A stretch of 64,000 bases of DNA from Yoonia sp. I 8.24 (GTDB lineage: Bacteria > Pseudomonadota > Alphaproteobacteria > Rhodobacterales > Rhodobacteraceae): contig NZ_JACXGQ010000001.1 in assembly GCF_022096995.1 (NCBI RefSeq), forward strand, positions 62,001 to 126,000, written 5' to 3'. The notes beneath the pieces were generated by a model. The model saw nothing but the letters and a program-made list of their open reading frames with translations. It was not told the origin of the DNA and searched no databases. The stretch's first letter is position 1, and each line of letters begins with the position of its first letter. Positions 35,682 to 44,923 of this stretch are shown here, one piece after another. Both the position numbers and the translations under genes were made by a program.

Positions 35682-35752
35682 GGGTGCCACCTGCATTATT
35701 GGTTTGCATTGGTCCTATTGGATAAGTGGGGGGATGGGCAAGCCTGTGTGCA

Positions 35753-35812
35753 TTAACCCATTAATACTTTGTTAAGTGAAACCATGACTAAACTATGTTA
35801 AATTTGATTTAA
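35753..35812 (+). promoter_or_regulatory. Two perfect CtrA-type boxes (TTAA-N7-TTAA)
   Basis: TTAATACTTTGTTAA (35761-35775) and TTAAATTTGATTTAA (35798-35812) both fit TTAA-N7-TTAA exactly, the half-site spacing bound by the alphaproteobacterial cell-cycle and motility regulator CtrA. A further TTAA is at 35753. The boxes end 55 bp before the PAS gene and lie on the side facing away from yicC, so CtrA control of the PAS gene is likely. Confidence 0.75.
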
Positions 35813-35866
35813 GGGCGCAAGGTTTGCAGCACCCGATGTTACCGCACGACAGATGCAGAGGTTCAA

Positions 35867-36508
35867 ATGACTGTTGTTAATGATTTTTCTTTTCGCCGTG
35901 ACAGCGATATGCCGGGCGCCAATCATCCGGTTCTTGCGAGTTTAGAGAGCTACTGGCGCGCGCTGCGACATGCCCGCCACATTCCTGCACGCAATGATAT
36001 TCGCCCGCATGAGATCGATACAGCTCTCCCCCATGCTTTTATTTTGCAACGAGTTGCGCCCGGTGTTGCACGTATGCGCGTTGCCGGACAACAATTGCAT
36101 GATCTGCTTAAAATGGATGCGCGCGGCATGCCGATCAGCACATTTTTTCAGGCACCTGCGCGCGAACAAATCGCAGAGCTTGTTGAAAAGGCATTTTCAG
36201 AGCCTGCGATCATTGCCGTGCCATTGGTCTCGCAAGGGACAATCATCCGCACACCGCTATATGGCACAATGCTCTTGTTGCCGCTGCGCGACGAGGAGGG
36301 TCAAACAAGCCGTGTATTGGGCGCGATTGTCACCGAAGGGAACCACGGCAACCGACCGCGTCGGTTTACAATTGACCAAACAGCTAACATTCGCGTTGAT
36401 ACATTGGGGATCAAACTCGCCGCCGCGCAAACCATGCCTTTGGTCGCCAAAGCAAAAGGGCCAGACGCTGAACGCCCGGCCCTTCGCCTAGTGGTCAATA
36501 ACGGCTGA
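35867..36508 (+). CDS. PAS-domain protein (PAS_5-type) behind CtrA boxes
   Basis: A 213-residue soluble protein. The segment PVLASLESYWRALRHARHIP, ARNDIRPHEIDTALPHAFIL, RVAPGVARMRVAGQQLHDLL, and the later MLLLPLRDEEG match the PAS_5-type sensor proteins common in alphaproteobacteria. No output domain follows; the C-terminus RPALRLVVNNG is short. GAGG precedes the ATG. Two perfect CtrA boxes upstream suggest it belongs to the CtrA regulon (motility, cell cycle, gene transfer agent). The ligand or partner is unknown. Confidence 0.8.
   Translation: MTVVNDFSFRRDSDMPGANHPVLASLESYWRALRHARHIPARNDIRPHEIDTALPHAFILQRVAPGVARMRVAGQQLHDLLKMDARGMPISTFFQAPAREQIAELVEKAFSEPAIIAVPLVSQGTIIRTPLYGTMLLLPLRDEEGQTSRVLGAIVTEGNHGNRPRRFTIDQTANIRVDTLGIKLAAAQTMPLVAKAKGPDAERPALRLVVNNG
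36456..36484 (-). terminator. Rho-independent-type terminator of the DAHP synthase gene, inside the PAS gene end
   Basis: Arms AAGGGCC and GGCCCTT enclose a 15-base loop. On the minus strand the stem is followed by TTTGCTTTGG, a moderate U tract. It lies 25 bp past the DAHP synthase stop but within the last codons of the converging PAS gene, so the two genes share this DNA. Confidence 0.6.
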
Positions 36509-37879
36509 TTAGCCTGCTTTGGCTTGCTGCAACTTGCTGCGGCGGGCCGAAAGCTCTTCGGACACCAAAAACGCCAGTTCAAGCGATTGCGACGCGTTCA
36601 AACGCGGATCGCAGGCCGTGTGGTAACGACTGGACAGGTCTTCGTCTGTCACAGCGCGGATACCGCCGGTGCATTCGGTGACGTCCTTGCCTGTCATCTC
36701 AAAGTGTACGCCGCCCGGCACAGTGCCTTCTGCATTGTGAACCGCAAAGAATTCTTTGACTTCGCGCAGGACGCTATCAAACGGACGGGTTTTATAGCCC
36801 GTTGTCGATTTGATCGTGTTCCCGTGCATCGCGTCACAGGTCCAAACAACGTTTGCCCCCTCTTCTTCGACGGCTTTGATCAGACGCGGCAGATGTTCGC
36901 CGACAGCGCCCGCGCCAAAGCGCGCGATCAGTGTCAAACGGCCTGCTTCGTTTTCAGGGTTCAGCGACGCCATCAAAGACTTGAGGTGCCCAGATGTCAT
37001 GGTCGGCCCGCATTTCAACCCGATTGGGTTTTGCACACCCTTACAGAATTCAACATGCGCACCATCAGGCTGACGCGTCCGGTCGCCGATCCAGATCATA
37101 TGACCAGAACCCGCCAACCATTTGCCCGATGTCGAATCCAAGCGGCAGAGGGCTTCTTCATATTCCAGCAACAGCGCCTCGTGGCTGGTGTAGAAATCTA
37201 CCGTTTGCAGTTCATGGTTGGTTTCTGTGGACAGGCCTGCGGCCTCCATGAAATCAAGCGTATCTGAAATACGGGCGGCCATGTCGCTGTATTTTTTCAC
37301 CTCATTGGCGTCGGTAAAGCCCAAAGTCCACTTGTGAACCTCGTGTACGTTGGCAAAACCACCCGTTGAAAACGCACGCAAAAGGTTCAGTGTCGCGGCG
37401 GCCTGCATGTAGGCTTGGGACATACGCTCTGGATCTGGAATGCGCGATTCAGGCGTAAAATCAAACCCGTTGATGATGTCGCCGCGGTAGCTTGGCAGCT
37501 CCACGCCATCCACAGTTTCTGTTGGTGCCGAACGCGGTTTGGCCATTTGGCCGGCCATACGGCCAACCTTTACCACAGGCACTTTTGCGCCGTAGGTCAG
37601 AACCATCGCCATTTGCAGCATCACTTTGAAAGTGTCGCGAATACCATCAGCGCCGAATTCTGAAAAACTCTCTGCGCAATCGCCACCTTGCAGCAAGAAT
37701 GCCTCGCCACGGCTTACCGCGCCCAGCTGTTTTTTCAACTTGCGCGCTTCACCGGCAAAAACCAAGGGTGGATAACTGGCAAGACGACCTTCTACAGCGC
37801 GAAGCGCAGCTGCGTCGGTATAGTCGGGCATCTGAACCCGGGGCTTGTTGCGCCAGTCAGATTTTTGCCAGTTAGTCAT
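36509..37879 (-). CDS. Class II 3-deoxy-7-phosphoheptulonate (DAHP) synthase
   Basis: A 456-residue plant-type (class II) DAHP synthase, the first step of the shikimate pathway, joining phosphoenolpyruvate with erythrose-4-phosphate. Characteristic stretches are [85 protein letters not shown] and [15 protein letters not shown]. Length matches the family (about 450-460). It is transcribed alone and ends back to back with the PAS gene. Confidence 0.96.
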   Translation of the reverse strand: MTNWQKSDWRNKPRVQMPDYTDAAALRAVEGRLASYPPLVFAGEARKLKKQLGAVSRGEAFLLQGGDCAESFSEFGADGIRDTFKVMLQMAMVLTYGAKVPVVKVGRMAGQMAKPRSAPTETVDGVELPSYRGDIINGFDFTPESRIPDPERMSQAYMQAAATLNLLRAFSTGGFANVHEVHKWTLGFTDANEVKKYSDMAARISDTLDFMEAAGLSTETNHELQTVDFYTSHEALLLEYEEALCRLDSTSGKWLAGSGHMIWIGDRTRQPDGAHVEFCKGVQNPIGLKCGPTMTSGHLKSLMASLNPENEAGRLTLIARFGAGAVGEHLPRLIKAVEEEGANVVWTCDAMHGNTIKSTTGYKTRPFDSVLREVKEFFAVHNAEGTVPGGVHFEMTGKDVTECTGGIRAVTDEDLSSRYHTACDPRLNASQSLELAFLVSEELSARRSKLQQAKAG

Positions 37880-38060
37880 TTTCTTGCTCCATTTGCATGA
37901 TTATTGATCGAAATTTAGACGGCCCGTATAGCGCTAACAACCCCAAGCGCCAATACGAAAGTGAGAAAGCGCCGCGAAACATCGTTTCATGTGCATTTGG
38001 GCTTGATCGCCACTGGTAAAACTGGTTCCGTCCTTTGATACTTTTTTCCGGAATCCCCAC

Positions 38061-39062
38061 ATGACTACCCAGCCTCAAATCGTCGATGTTGAACACAGCG
38101 GTAAGCCTCGGCATTTTGTCTTTGTTTTGCTCAATGAATTCACGATGCTCAGCTTTGCTGCGGCATTGGAATGCCTGCGCATCGCAAATCGAACATCTGG
38201 AAAAACCCTATATACATGGACAATCGTGAACGAAGACGGCGAAGACGCACTGTGTTCAAACGGCTGTACATTTCGGGTTGAACATAGCCTGAATGAAACA
38301 ACGCGTGACGACACGATTATGCTGTGCGGCGGTGTGAATGTCCAAAAAGCGACCACCAAACGCCTGCTGAACTGGTTGCGCCGCGAGGCGCGCCGTGGCG
38401 CTACAATCGCCGGGCTATGCACGGCGGGCTATGTCATAGCGAAAGCCGGGCTATTAGACGGCAAGACCGCCGCCATCCATTGGGAAAATCACGACAGCTT
38501 TCTTGAAGAGTTTGAAGATGTCACCCTGACAAAGTCTGTGTTTGTCGTGGACGGCAACCGGATTACAGCCGCTGGCGGCACTGCCGCGATTGATCTGATG
38601 ATCAAACTGATCGCGGATGACCACGGCGAAAATTTGGCCAATGCCGTGGCGGATTTGTTGGTCTATTCGGCCATTCGCACCAGCAAAGACAGCCAGCGTC
38701 TGTCGATCCCAACACGGATCGGGGTGCGCCATCCGAAACTGTCAAGCGTGATCCAAATGATGGAAGCCAATATCGAAGACCCGATCAGCCCCGCCACGCT
38801 GGCAAGTGACGTCGGCATGTCGACCCGACAGCTTGAACGGCTGTTCCGACGCTACCTGTCACGTAGTCCCAAACGCTATTACATGGAACTGCGCCTGCAA
38901 AAGGCGCGCAACCTATTGATGCAAACGGATATGACAGTAATCAACGTGGCGCTTGCTTGCGGCTTTGCCTCTCCGTCGCATTTTTCAAAATGCTACCGGT
39001 CACATTACGACACAACACCCTACCGCGAACGCGGCAGTCAAGGGGCCCGCCCCAACGCCTAA
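38061..39062 (+). CDS. GlxA-type transcriptional regulator (DJ-1/PfpI + AraC)
   Basis: A 333-residue regulator. Residues about 15-190 are a DJ-1/PfpI (class I amidotransferase-like) domain with the Cys elbow IAGLCTAGYVIAKAG and AIHWENHDSF. Residues about 225-325 are an AraC-type double helix-turn-helix (SPATLASDVGMSTRQLERLF, VINVALACGFASPSHFSKCY). Such proteins often control quaternary-amine or arginine catabolism; the ligand here is unknown. It precedes a branched-chain-amino-acid-type ABC operon by 128 bp and may regulate it. Confidence 0.9.
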   Translation: MTTQPQIVDVEHSGKPRHFVFVLLNEFTMLSFAAALECLRIANRTSGKTLYTWTIVNEDGEDALCSNGCTFRVEHSLNETTRDDTIMLCGGVNVQKATTKRLLNWLRREARRGATIAGLCTAGYVIAKAGLLDGKTAAIHWENHDSFLEEFEDVTLTKSVFVVDGNRITAAGGTAAIDLMIKLIADDHGENLANAVADLLVYSAIRTSKDSQRLSIPTRIGVRHPKLSSVIQMMEANIEDPISPATLASDVGMSTRQLERLFRRYLSRSPKRYYMELRLQKARNLLMQTDMTVINVALACGFASPSHFSKCYRSHYDTTPYRERGSQGARPNA

Positions 39063-39190
39063 CCCCACAGCCTTTTGTCCCGTGCTTTCAACCGTATTGA
39101 GTGAAATTAACCTTTCGTTCCGACTTTCCTTTTGGAAACACGCTGATAAGCTGATGCGCAGGACAACAAGATCCAATTGGGAGTTTAGAA

Positions 39191-40375
39191 ATGAAAAAAC
39201 TAATGATGGCGACAACCGCCATGACCATGATCGCGGGTGCCGCAATTGCGGAAGACGTGAAAATCGGTGTCATTCTCGGGTTCACCGGTCCGCTTGAATC
39301 CATCACCCCTGCCATGGGTGCGGGCGCAGAATTGGCGATGGCCGAAGTCAATGAGTCCGGCGCGCTTCTTGACGGCTCTTCCGTAACATCGGTACGCGGC
39401 GACAGCACATGTATCGACAGCGGTGCGGCAACGGCAGCGGCTGAACGTCTTGTCACATCTGACGCTGTGAACGCGATCATGGGCGCTGACTGTTCCGGTG
39501 TGACCGGCGCAATTCTGCAAAACGTGGCGCGTGCGAACGGTGTGGTGATGATTTCACCCTCAGCCACATCACCCGGCCTGTCATCTGCCGAAGATGATGG
39601 TCTGTTCTTCCGCACGGCCCCATCAGATGCGCGCCAAGGTGTGATCATCACAAACATCTTGCAAGATCGCGGCGTTGAAGAAGTCGCCCTGACATACACA
39701 AACAACGACTACGGCAAAGGTTTGGCTGACGCATTCCAAGCGGAATTCGAAGCGGCTGGCGGCACGGTCACCATCTCAGCAGCCCACGAAGACGGCAAAG
39801 CGGATTACTCTGCTGAAGTAGGTGCGTTGGCTTCTGCGGGCGGCGAAGTTCTCGTTGTAGCGGGCTATGTTGACCAAGGCGGCTCCGGCGTTGTGCGCTC
39901 GTCGCTCGATTCTGGCGCGTTTGACACTTTCTACTTCCCTGATGGGATGGTCGGCGCAAAACTGAACGAAAACTTCGGCGAAGAGCTAAACGGATCCTAC
40001 GGTGCCTACCCCGGCACAGATAGCCCGGGCGCTGCGAAATTCGTTGAACTCGCTGCCGCCGCTGACTTTGACGGCACAGGTGCCTTTGCCCCTGAATCAT
40101 ATGATGCTGCTGCGCTGATCATGCTGGCGATGCAAGCCGCTGGTTCGAGCGATTCTGCTGATTTCAAAGACCACGTGTTTGACGTTGCAAACGCACCGGG
40201 CGTTGAAATCTTCCCGGGTGAGCTGGCCAAAGGGCTTGAACTGCTCGCCGCTGGCGAAGCCATCGATTATGTCGGCGCATCTGCGGTTGAACTGATCGGT
40301 CCCGGCGAATCTGCGGGTAACTACCAAGAAATCGAATTCGCCGATGGCGAATATGCGACAATCGGCTACCGTTAA
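39191..40375 (+). CDS. Branched-chain-amino-acid-type substrate-binding protein
   Basis: A 394-residue periplasmic binding protein of the LivJ/LivK class (type 1). The signal peptide MKKLMMATTAMTMIAGAAIA is cut before EDVKIG. VKIGVILGFTGPLESITPAM, MGADCSGVTGAILQNVARAN and VALTYTNNDYGKGLADAFQA follow the family. Ligands of the class range from leucine to amides and short-chain compounds; the sequence alone does not fix it. It is first in the operon and separated from livG by a hairpin. Confidence 0.9.
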   Translation: MKKLMMATTAMTMIAGAAIAEDVKIGVILGFTGPLESITPAMGAGAELAMAEVNESGALLDGSSVTSVRGDSTCIDSGAATAAAERLVTSDAVNAIMGADCSGVTGAILQNVARANGVVMISPSATSPGLSSAEDDGLFFRTAPSDARQGVIITNILQDRGVEEVALTYTNNDYGKGLADAFQAEFEAAGGTVTISAAHEDGKADYSAEVGALASAGGEVLVVAGYVDQGGSGVVRSSLDSGAFDTFYFPDGMVGAKLNENFGEELNGSYGAYPGTDSPGAAKFVELAAAADFDGTGAFAPESYDAAALIMLAMQAAGSSDSADFKDHVFDVANAPGVEIFPGELAKGLELLAAGEAIDYVGASAVELIGPGESAGNYQEIEFADGEYATIGYR

Positions 40376-40392
40376 ATTAGCGTTCTAAGAAT

Positions 40393-40420
40393 AGGGCGGC
40401 GCGGGAAACTGCGCCGCCCT
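40393..40420 (+). other. Stable hairpin between binding-protein gene and livG
   Basis: AGGGCGGCGC and GCGCCGCCCT pair perfectly around an 8-base loop (GGGAAACT). No U tract follows, so it is better read as a 3' stabilising hairpin or weak attenuator that raises binding-protein mRNA over the rest of the operon. Confidence 0.7.
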
Positions 40421-40458
40421 AACAACAGACATGCCAAAAAGGCGTGCGAGGGGAAGAT

Positions 40459-41241
40459 ATGATTGTCGTTGAAAATCTGGTGAAAACCTTTGGTGGTTTT
40501 CGCGCTGTGGACGGTGCGTCGCTCCGCATTGAAGAAGGATCGATCACCGGATTGATCGGACCAAACGGCGCTGGAAAAACAACACTTTTCAACGTGATCG
40601 CGGGCGTTCTTACACCGACATCTGGTCGCGTGACGATGATGGGCGAAGATATCACAGGCCTGCCCCCGCATGAATTGTTCCACAAAGGTCTGCTGCGTAC
40701 ATTCCAGATTGCGCATGAATTTTCATCCATGACTGTGCGCGAAAACCTGATGATGGTGCCCGGCGCCCAATCGGGTGAGACACTTTGGAACGCTTGGTTC
40801 GGCCGCAAAGGCATCGCCGAAGAAGAGCGTGCGCTGCTGGCCAAGGCAGATGAGGTGCTCGAATTCCTCACCATCGACCACCTGAAAGACGAAAAAGCCG
40901 GGAACCTGTCTGGCGGGCAGAAAAAGCTGCTCGAACTGGGGCGCACCATGATGGTTGACGCTAAAATCGTATTTCTGGATGAGGTCGGCGCAGGCGTGAA
41001 CCGCACCCTGCTTAATACTATTGGCGATGCGATCATTCGCCTGAACAAAGAACGCAACTACACCTTTGTCGTGATCGAACACGACATGGATTTTATCGGT
41101 CGCCTTTGCGATCCCGTAATATGCATGGCCGAAGGCCGCGTTTTGGCCGAAGGCACGTTAAGCGAAATCAAAGCCAACGAACAGGTGATCGAGGCCTATC
41201 TCGGCACCGGATTAAAAAACAAAGATAAGGTCATGATATGA
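40459..41241 (+). CDS. livG: ABC transporter ATP-binding protein, LivG-type
   Basis: A 260-residue ATPase. ATG 40459 is used because GAGGGG lies 6 nt upstream; a GTG at 40444 is in frame. Walker A GPNGAGKTTLF, signature LSGGQKKLLELG, Walker B KIVFLDEVGAGV and the switch IEHDMDF are intact. The Q-loop and the C-terminal LGTGLKN match LivG. Its stop overlaps the start of a 52-residue gene. Confidence 0.93.
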   Translation: MIVVENLVKTFGGFRAVDGASLRIEEGSITGLIGPNGAGKTTLFNVIAGVLTPTSGRVTMMGEDITGLPPHELFHKGLLRTFQIAHEFSSMTVRENLMMVPGAQSGETLWNAWFGRKGIAEEERALLAKADEVLEFLTIDHLKDEKAGNLSGGQKKLLELGRTMMVDAKIVFLDEVGAGVNRTLLNTIGDAIIRLNKERNYTFVVIEHDMDFIGRLCDPVICMAEGRVLAEGTLSEIKANEQVIEAYLGTGLKNKDKVMI

Positions 41242-41396
41242 AATTCTTATTTACAGTTTTGCTGGGCGCAATTTTGGGCGCAGCCGGCGCATTCTACTAC
41301 ATCTATCTTTATCACGCAGATGCGACCGAACAGGCGTTGATGCGTGACACGATCACCACCTACCTACCCTTCCTGTCGGAGTATATTAACCCGTGA
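41238..41396 (+). CDS. Small membrane protein between livG and livF
   Basis: A 52-residue protein, MKFLFTVLLGAILGAAGAFY followed by a short polar tail ending PFLSEYINP. One membrane segment (about 3-24). It overlaps livG by 4 bases (ATGA) and livF by 4 bases (GTGA), so it is read as part of the operon and translation is coupled on both sides. It has no known function; a small subunit or regulator of the transporter is a guess. Confidence 0.7.
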   Translation: MKFLFTVLLGAILGAAGAFYYIYLYHADATEQALMRDTITTYLPFLSEYINP

Positions 41397-42106
41397 ACGA
41401 CCCGTTTCTGATCGGAGATGCCATGACCGGTGGGTATGGCAAAGGTCCTGATATTTTGCATGGCTGCACTATTGCTGCCGAAAAAGGCGAAATCGCCGTG
41501 ATTGTTGGCCCCAATGGGGCTGGCAAATCCACCGCGATGAAAGCCCTATTTGGCATGTTGAATGTGAATTCAGGCGCTGTCCGGTTGGATGGTGAAGATA
41601 TCACCGCACTGTCCCCACAAGAGCGCGTGGTGAAGGGCATGGGGTTTGTGCCGCAAACGTCAAATATCTTTACGTCGATGACGGTTGAAGAAAACCTTGA
41701 GATGGGGGCCTTCATCCGCCGCGACGATTTCAGTGATACGATGACGCAGATCTACGATCTGTTCCCGATCCTCAAAGAAAAGCGCAACCAAGCCGCGGGC
41801 GAATTGTCGGGCGGGCAACGCCAGCAAGTCGCCGTGGGTCGCGCCCTGATGACCCAGCCAAAGGTTTTGATGCTGGATGAACCAACCGCCGGGGTCAGCC
41901 CCATTGTTATGGACGAGCTATTTGACCGGATCATCGAAGTCGCCCGCACCGGCATCCCGATCCTGATGGTCGAACAAAACGCACGGCAAGCCCTTGAAAT
42001 CGCAGACAAAGCCTATGTCTTGGTGCAAGGCCGCAACGCGCATACGGGTACGGGTAAAGAACTGCTTGCGGACGAAGAAGTCCGGCGGAGTTTCTTGGGC
42101 GGATGA
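41393..42106 (+). CDS. livF: ABC transporter ATP-binding protein, LivF-type
   Basis: A 237-residue ATPase starting at GTG 41393. Walker A VGPNGAGKSTAMKALFG, signature LSGGQRQQVAVGRALM, Walker B VLMLDEPTAGVSP and MVEQNARQALEIADKAYVL are typical of LivF. It pairs with livG to drive the transporter. Its end overlaps the following 136-residue gene by ATGA. Confidence 0.93.
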   Translation: MNDPFLIGDAMTGGYGKGPDILHGCTIAAEKGEIAVIVGPNGAGKSTAMKALFGMLNVNSGAVRLDGEDITALSPQERVVKGMGFVPQTSNIFTSMTVEENLEMGAFIRRDDFSDTMTQIYDLFPILKEKRNQAAGELSGGQRQQVAVGRALMTQPKVLMLDEPTAGVSPIVMDELFDRIIEVARTGIPILMVEQNARQALEIADKAYVLVQGRNAHTGTGKELLADEEVRRSFLGG

Positions 42107-42513
42107 ACAACATAGCTCAAAAATACCGTGCTCGCGTTATCTCTGCTATTTTTATTGCAGCTATCGCAGGCCCATCATTTGCAGAGGTACAATGCAAATT
42201 CACAATCGAATGCTTTGAAAATGAGCTCTGCCAAGAGACTTCTTTCGAGATCGACTATCTAGTGACCACCTACCCCAGGGCGCCTGGTCCAAGAGGTATC
42301 ATTGCCCAGACGGAATTTGGCGAAATTCGAGGTCAAGAAAGTGCGAACACATCTTATTGTATGGGTGCGCAGACTAATACTGAAAGTTTTCATCTTGTAG
42401 ATGACACCACAACCTATCTTCTTACTGTATCACCCGAAGGTGCGCGTTTCACCGCCCATATGGATGGCCCAATCTCCATAAGCTATTTGGGTCACTGCGA
42501 GGAAGTTATCTAA
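42103..42513 (+). CDS. Small secreted protein of unknown function inside the liv operon
   Basis: A 136-residue protein with a signal peptide (about 1-27, ending PSFA). The mature part has five Cys residues (CKFTIEC, LCQET, SYCMG, GHCEEVI) that could form disulfides, and beta-rich segments (TTYLLTVSPEGARFTAHMDG). No family is recognised. The gene is lower in GC than its neighbours but overlaps livF by 4 bases and livH by 1, so it is embedded in the operon. It may be a late insertion tolerated between the genes. Confidence 0.65.
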   Translation: MNNIAQKYRARVISAIFIAAIAGPSFAEVQCKFTIECFENELCQETSFEIDYLVTTYPRAPGPRGIIAQTEFGEIRGQESANTSYCMGAQTNTESFHLVDDTTTYLLTVSPEGARFTAHMDGPISISYLGHCEEVI

Positions 42514-43523
42514 TGGACTATCTTAACGCCCTCGTGGCCTTCTTGAATTTTGTGTTTGTTCCGGGCCTTGCATACGGTGCGCAGCTCGCCATTGGGGCGC
42601 TGGGTGTCACGTTGATTTACGGCATCTTGCGGTTTTCGAACTTTGCCCATGGCGACACGATGGCCTTTGGCACGGCGATGACAATTATCGGGACCAATGC
42701 GCTTTTGGCGGTGGGGATCACCTTTGGCCCGCTGCCGACCGCCCTGCTCGCCCTGCCCTTTGGCATTGGCGCGACAATCCTTTTGGTGCTGTTCACCGAT
42801 TGGCTGGTCTATAAATTCTACCGCGATCAAAAGGCAAAACCAGTGATCCTTGTCATCGTGTCGATGGGCGTGATGTTTGTGATGAACGGCGTTGTGCGCT
42901 TTATAATCGGGGTGCGGGATATTCGTTTTGCGGATGGGGAACGGTTTTTGATCACCGCGCGCGAATTCAAGGACATGACAGGGCTGCGCGAAGGGCTGGC
43001 GATTAAAACCACGCAAGCGATTACCGTGGTTGTCGCGATCATCGCGATGGCGCTGCTGTTTTGGTTCCTGAATAAAACCCGCACTGGCAAATCCATGCGC
43101 GCGTTTTCAGATAACGAAGATTTGGCGCTGCTCTCAGGTATTAACCCGGATTGGGTGGTGAAGGTGACATGGATGATTGTTGCCGCGCTGGCGACCACTG
43201 CCGGTGTGCTTTATGGGCTCGACAAATCCTTCAAAGCATTCACCTATTTCCAACTCCTGCTGCCGATATTTGCCGCCGCCATCGTTGGCGGGCTGGGCAA
43301 CCCCCTGGGCGCAATTGCGGGCGGCTTTGTCATCGCCTTTAGTGAGGTCACGATCACCTATGCGTGGAAAAAGGTATTGGTGTACCTGATGCCCGAAAGC
43401 CTAGAGCCTGACGGGCTCGTGCAACTCATGTCCACCGACTACAAATTTGCGGTCAGTTTTGCGATCTTGATTATCGTGCTGCTGTTTAAACCCACCGGCC
43501 TATTCAAGGGGCAATCCGTATGA
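42513..43523 (+). CDS. livH: ABC transporter permease, LivH-type
   Basis: A 336-residue inner-membrane permease with about eight to nine hydrophobic segments and the family stretches AQLAIGALGVTLIYGILRFSN, DLALLSGINPDWVVKVTWMI and AAAIVGGLGNPLGAIAGGFV. It is somewhat longer than the usual 300 residues because of a loop around 105-155. It pairs with livM as the translocation pore and overlaps it by 4 bases. Confidence 0.93.
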   Translation: MDYLNALVAFLNFVFVPGLAYGAQLAIGALGVTLIYGILRFSNFAHGDTMAFGTAMTIIGTNALLAVGITFGPLPTALLALPFGIGATILLVLFTDWLVYKFYRDQKAKPVILVIVSMGVMFVMNGVVRFIIGVRDIRFADGERFLITAREFKDMTGLREGLAIKTTQAITVVVAIIAMALLFWFLNKTRTGKSMRAFSDNEDLALLSGINPDWVVKVTWMIVAALATTAGVLYGLDKSFKAFTYFQLLLPIFAAAIVGGLGNPLGAIAGGFVIAFSEVTITYAWKKVLVYLMPESLEPDGLVQLMSTDYKFAVSFAILIIVLLFKPTGLFKGQSV

Positions 43524-44866
43524 ACCCTGCAGTAAAAAACACGCTTCTCTTTGGTTTTGTTGGCGTTTTGTTGATTTTGACAGGAATTGTGCAGGGCTGG
43601 AACTCTGCTCTGTTTATCCTGAACATGGGGCTCGTGTCGGCGATCTTGGCCTTAGGCGTGAACCTGCAATGGGGGTTCGCCGGGCTGTTTAATATCGGGG
43701 TCATGGGTTTTGTCGCACTTGGCGGTTTAGCAGCGGTTTTGGTTGGCATGCCACCCGTGGGCGAAGCCTGGGCCGCTGGCGGCTTGCAAGTGTTTGCGGG
43801 TCTAGGGCTTGGGGTTGCAACCGTTGTTGGGGCTGTGTTTTTACGCAAAAAACTAACCGGGCGAGCAAAGACGCTTGGGACTGTCGCCATGCTGATCATC
43901 GGTTTCTACGTCTACCGTGCCGTGTTTGACGCGGGCGTCGCGGCGGTTGAGGCGGTAAACCCCGCCCTGACCGGGAACCTTGGCGGCATCAACATCTTTG
44001 GCCCGCACCGCGATGCTAATGATATGCTGCTGCCCGACTATTTCATCCTTTTGGCGTGGCCGATGGGTGGGCTTTTGGCGGCAGGTGCTGCTTGGATCAT
44101 CGGGAAAACCGCGCTTGGGCTGCGGTCTGATTATCTGGCGATTGCGACGCTGGGCATTGCCGAAATCATCATCGCCGTCATGAAAAACGAAGATTGGCTG
44201 GCGCGCGGCGTCAAAAACGTAAACGGCCTGCCGCGCCCGGTACCTTATGAGGTCACGTTACAAAATGATCCCGGCTTTGTCGCCCGCGCCGCCAGTTTTG
44301 GCATGGACCCGGTGACGGCTTCGACGATCTATACCAAGCTGTGTTATTCCGTGCTGTTCGCCACTGTTCTGCTGATCCTGCTTTGGCTCGCGCAAAAGGC
44401 GCTCAACAGCCCGTGGGGCCGTATGATGCGCGCGATCCGCGATAATGAGGTCGCGGCTGAAGCAATGGGCAAGAACGTCACTGCCCGGCATTTGCAGATT
44501 TTCATACTGGGCTCTGCGATTTGCGGCATCGCAGGCGCGATGATGACCACGCTGGATGGGCAACTGACGCCAACATCTTATCAGCCGCTCCGCTTTACCT
44601 TCCTGATTTGGGTGATGGTAATTGTTGGCGGCTCTGGCAATAACTTTGGCTCGGTCCTTGGCGGCCTGCTGATTTGGTGGCTTTGGGTGCAGGTGGAACC
44701 GTTGGGGCTTTGGTTGATGAACCTAGCCACCAGCGGCATGGCTGATGGCAGTGCGCTGAAAGAGCATATGATCGAATCTGCGGCCCACATGCGGCTGTTA
44801 ACGATGGGTGTTGTCTTGCTCTTGGTGCTGCGGTTTAGCCCACGAGGGTTGATCCCTGAACGCTAG
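43520..44866 (+). CDS. livM: ABC transporter permease, LivM-type
   Basis: A 448-residue permease. The core AILALGVNLQWGFAGLFNIG, LRSDYLAIATLGIAEIIIAV, GRMMRAIRDNEVAAEAMGKN and VIVGGSGNNFGSVLGGLLIW is intact. A long insertion around residues 75-160, with an added hydrophobic segment, makes it longer than most LivM (about 320-425). It is the last gene of the transporter operon. Confidence 0.93.
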   Translation: MNPAVKNTLLFGFVGVLLILTGIVQGWNSALFILNMGLVSAILALGVNLQWGFAGLFNIGVMGFVALGGLAAVLVGMPPVGEAWAAGGLQVFAGLGLGVATVVGAVFLRKKLTGRAKTLGTVAMLIIGFYVYRAVFDAGVAAVEAVNPALTGNLGGINIFGPHRDANDMLLPDYFILLAWPMGGLLAAGAAWIIGKTALGLRSDYLAIATLGIAEIIIAVMKNEDWLARGVKNVNGLPRPVPYEVTLQNDPGFVARAASFGMDPVTASTIYTKLCYSVLFATVLLILLWLAQKALNSPWGRMMRAIRDNEVAAEAMGKNVTARHLQIFILGSAICGIAGAMMTTLDGQLTPTSYQPLRFTFLIWVMVIVGGSGNNFGSVLGGLLIWWLWVQVEPLGLWLMNLATSGMADGSALKEHMIESAAHMRLLTMGVVLLLVLRFSPRGLIPER

Positions 44867-44923
44867 CTTGTTCTTTGGCGTAGCATTGATACAACGGGGT
44901 CACCCTAATACCCCGAGGATCCC

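Noticed and set aside
40393..40420. Rho-independent terminator after the substrate-binding protein gene
   Set aside because: The hairpin is perfect but no U tract follows, so it is kept only as a stabilising hairpin.
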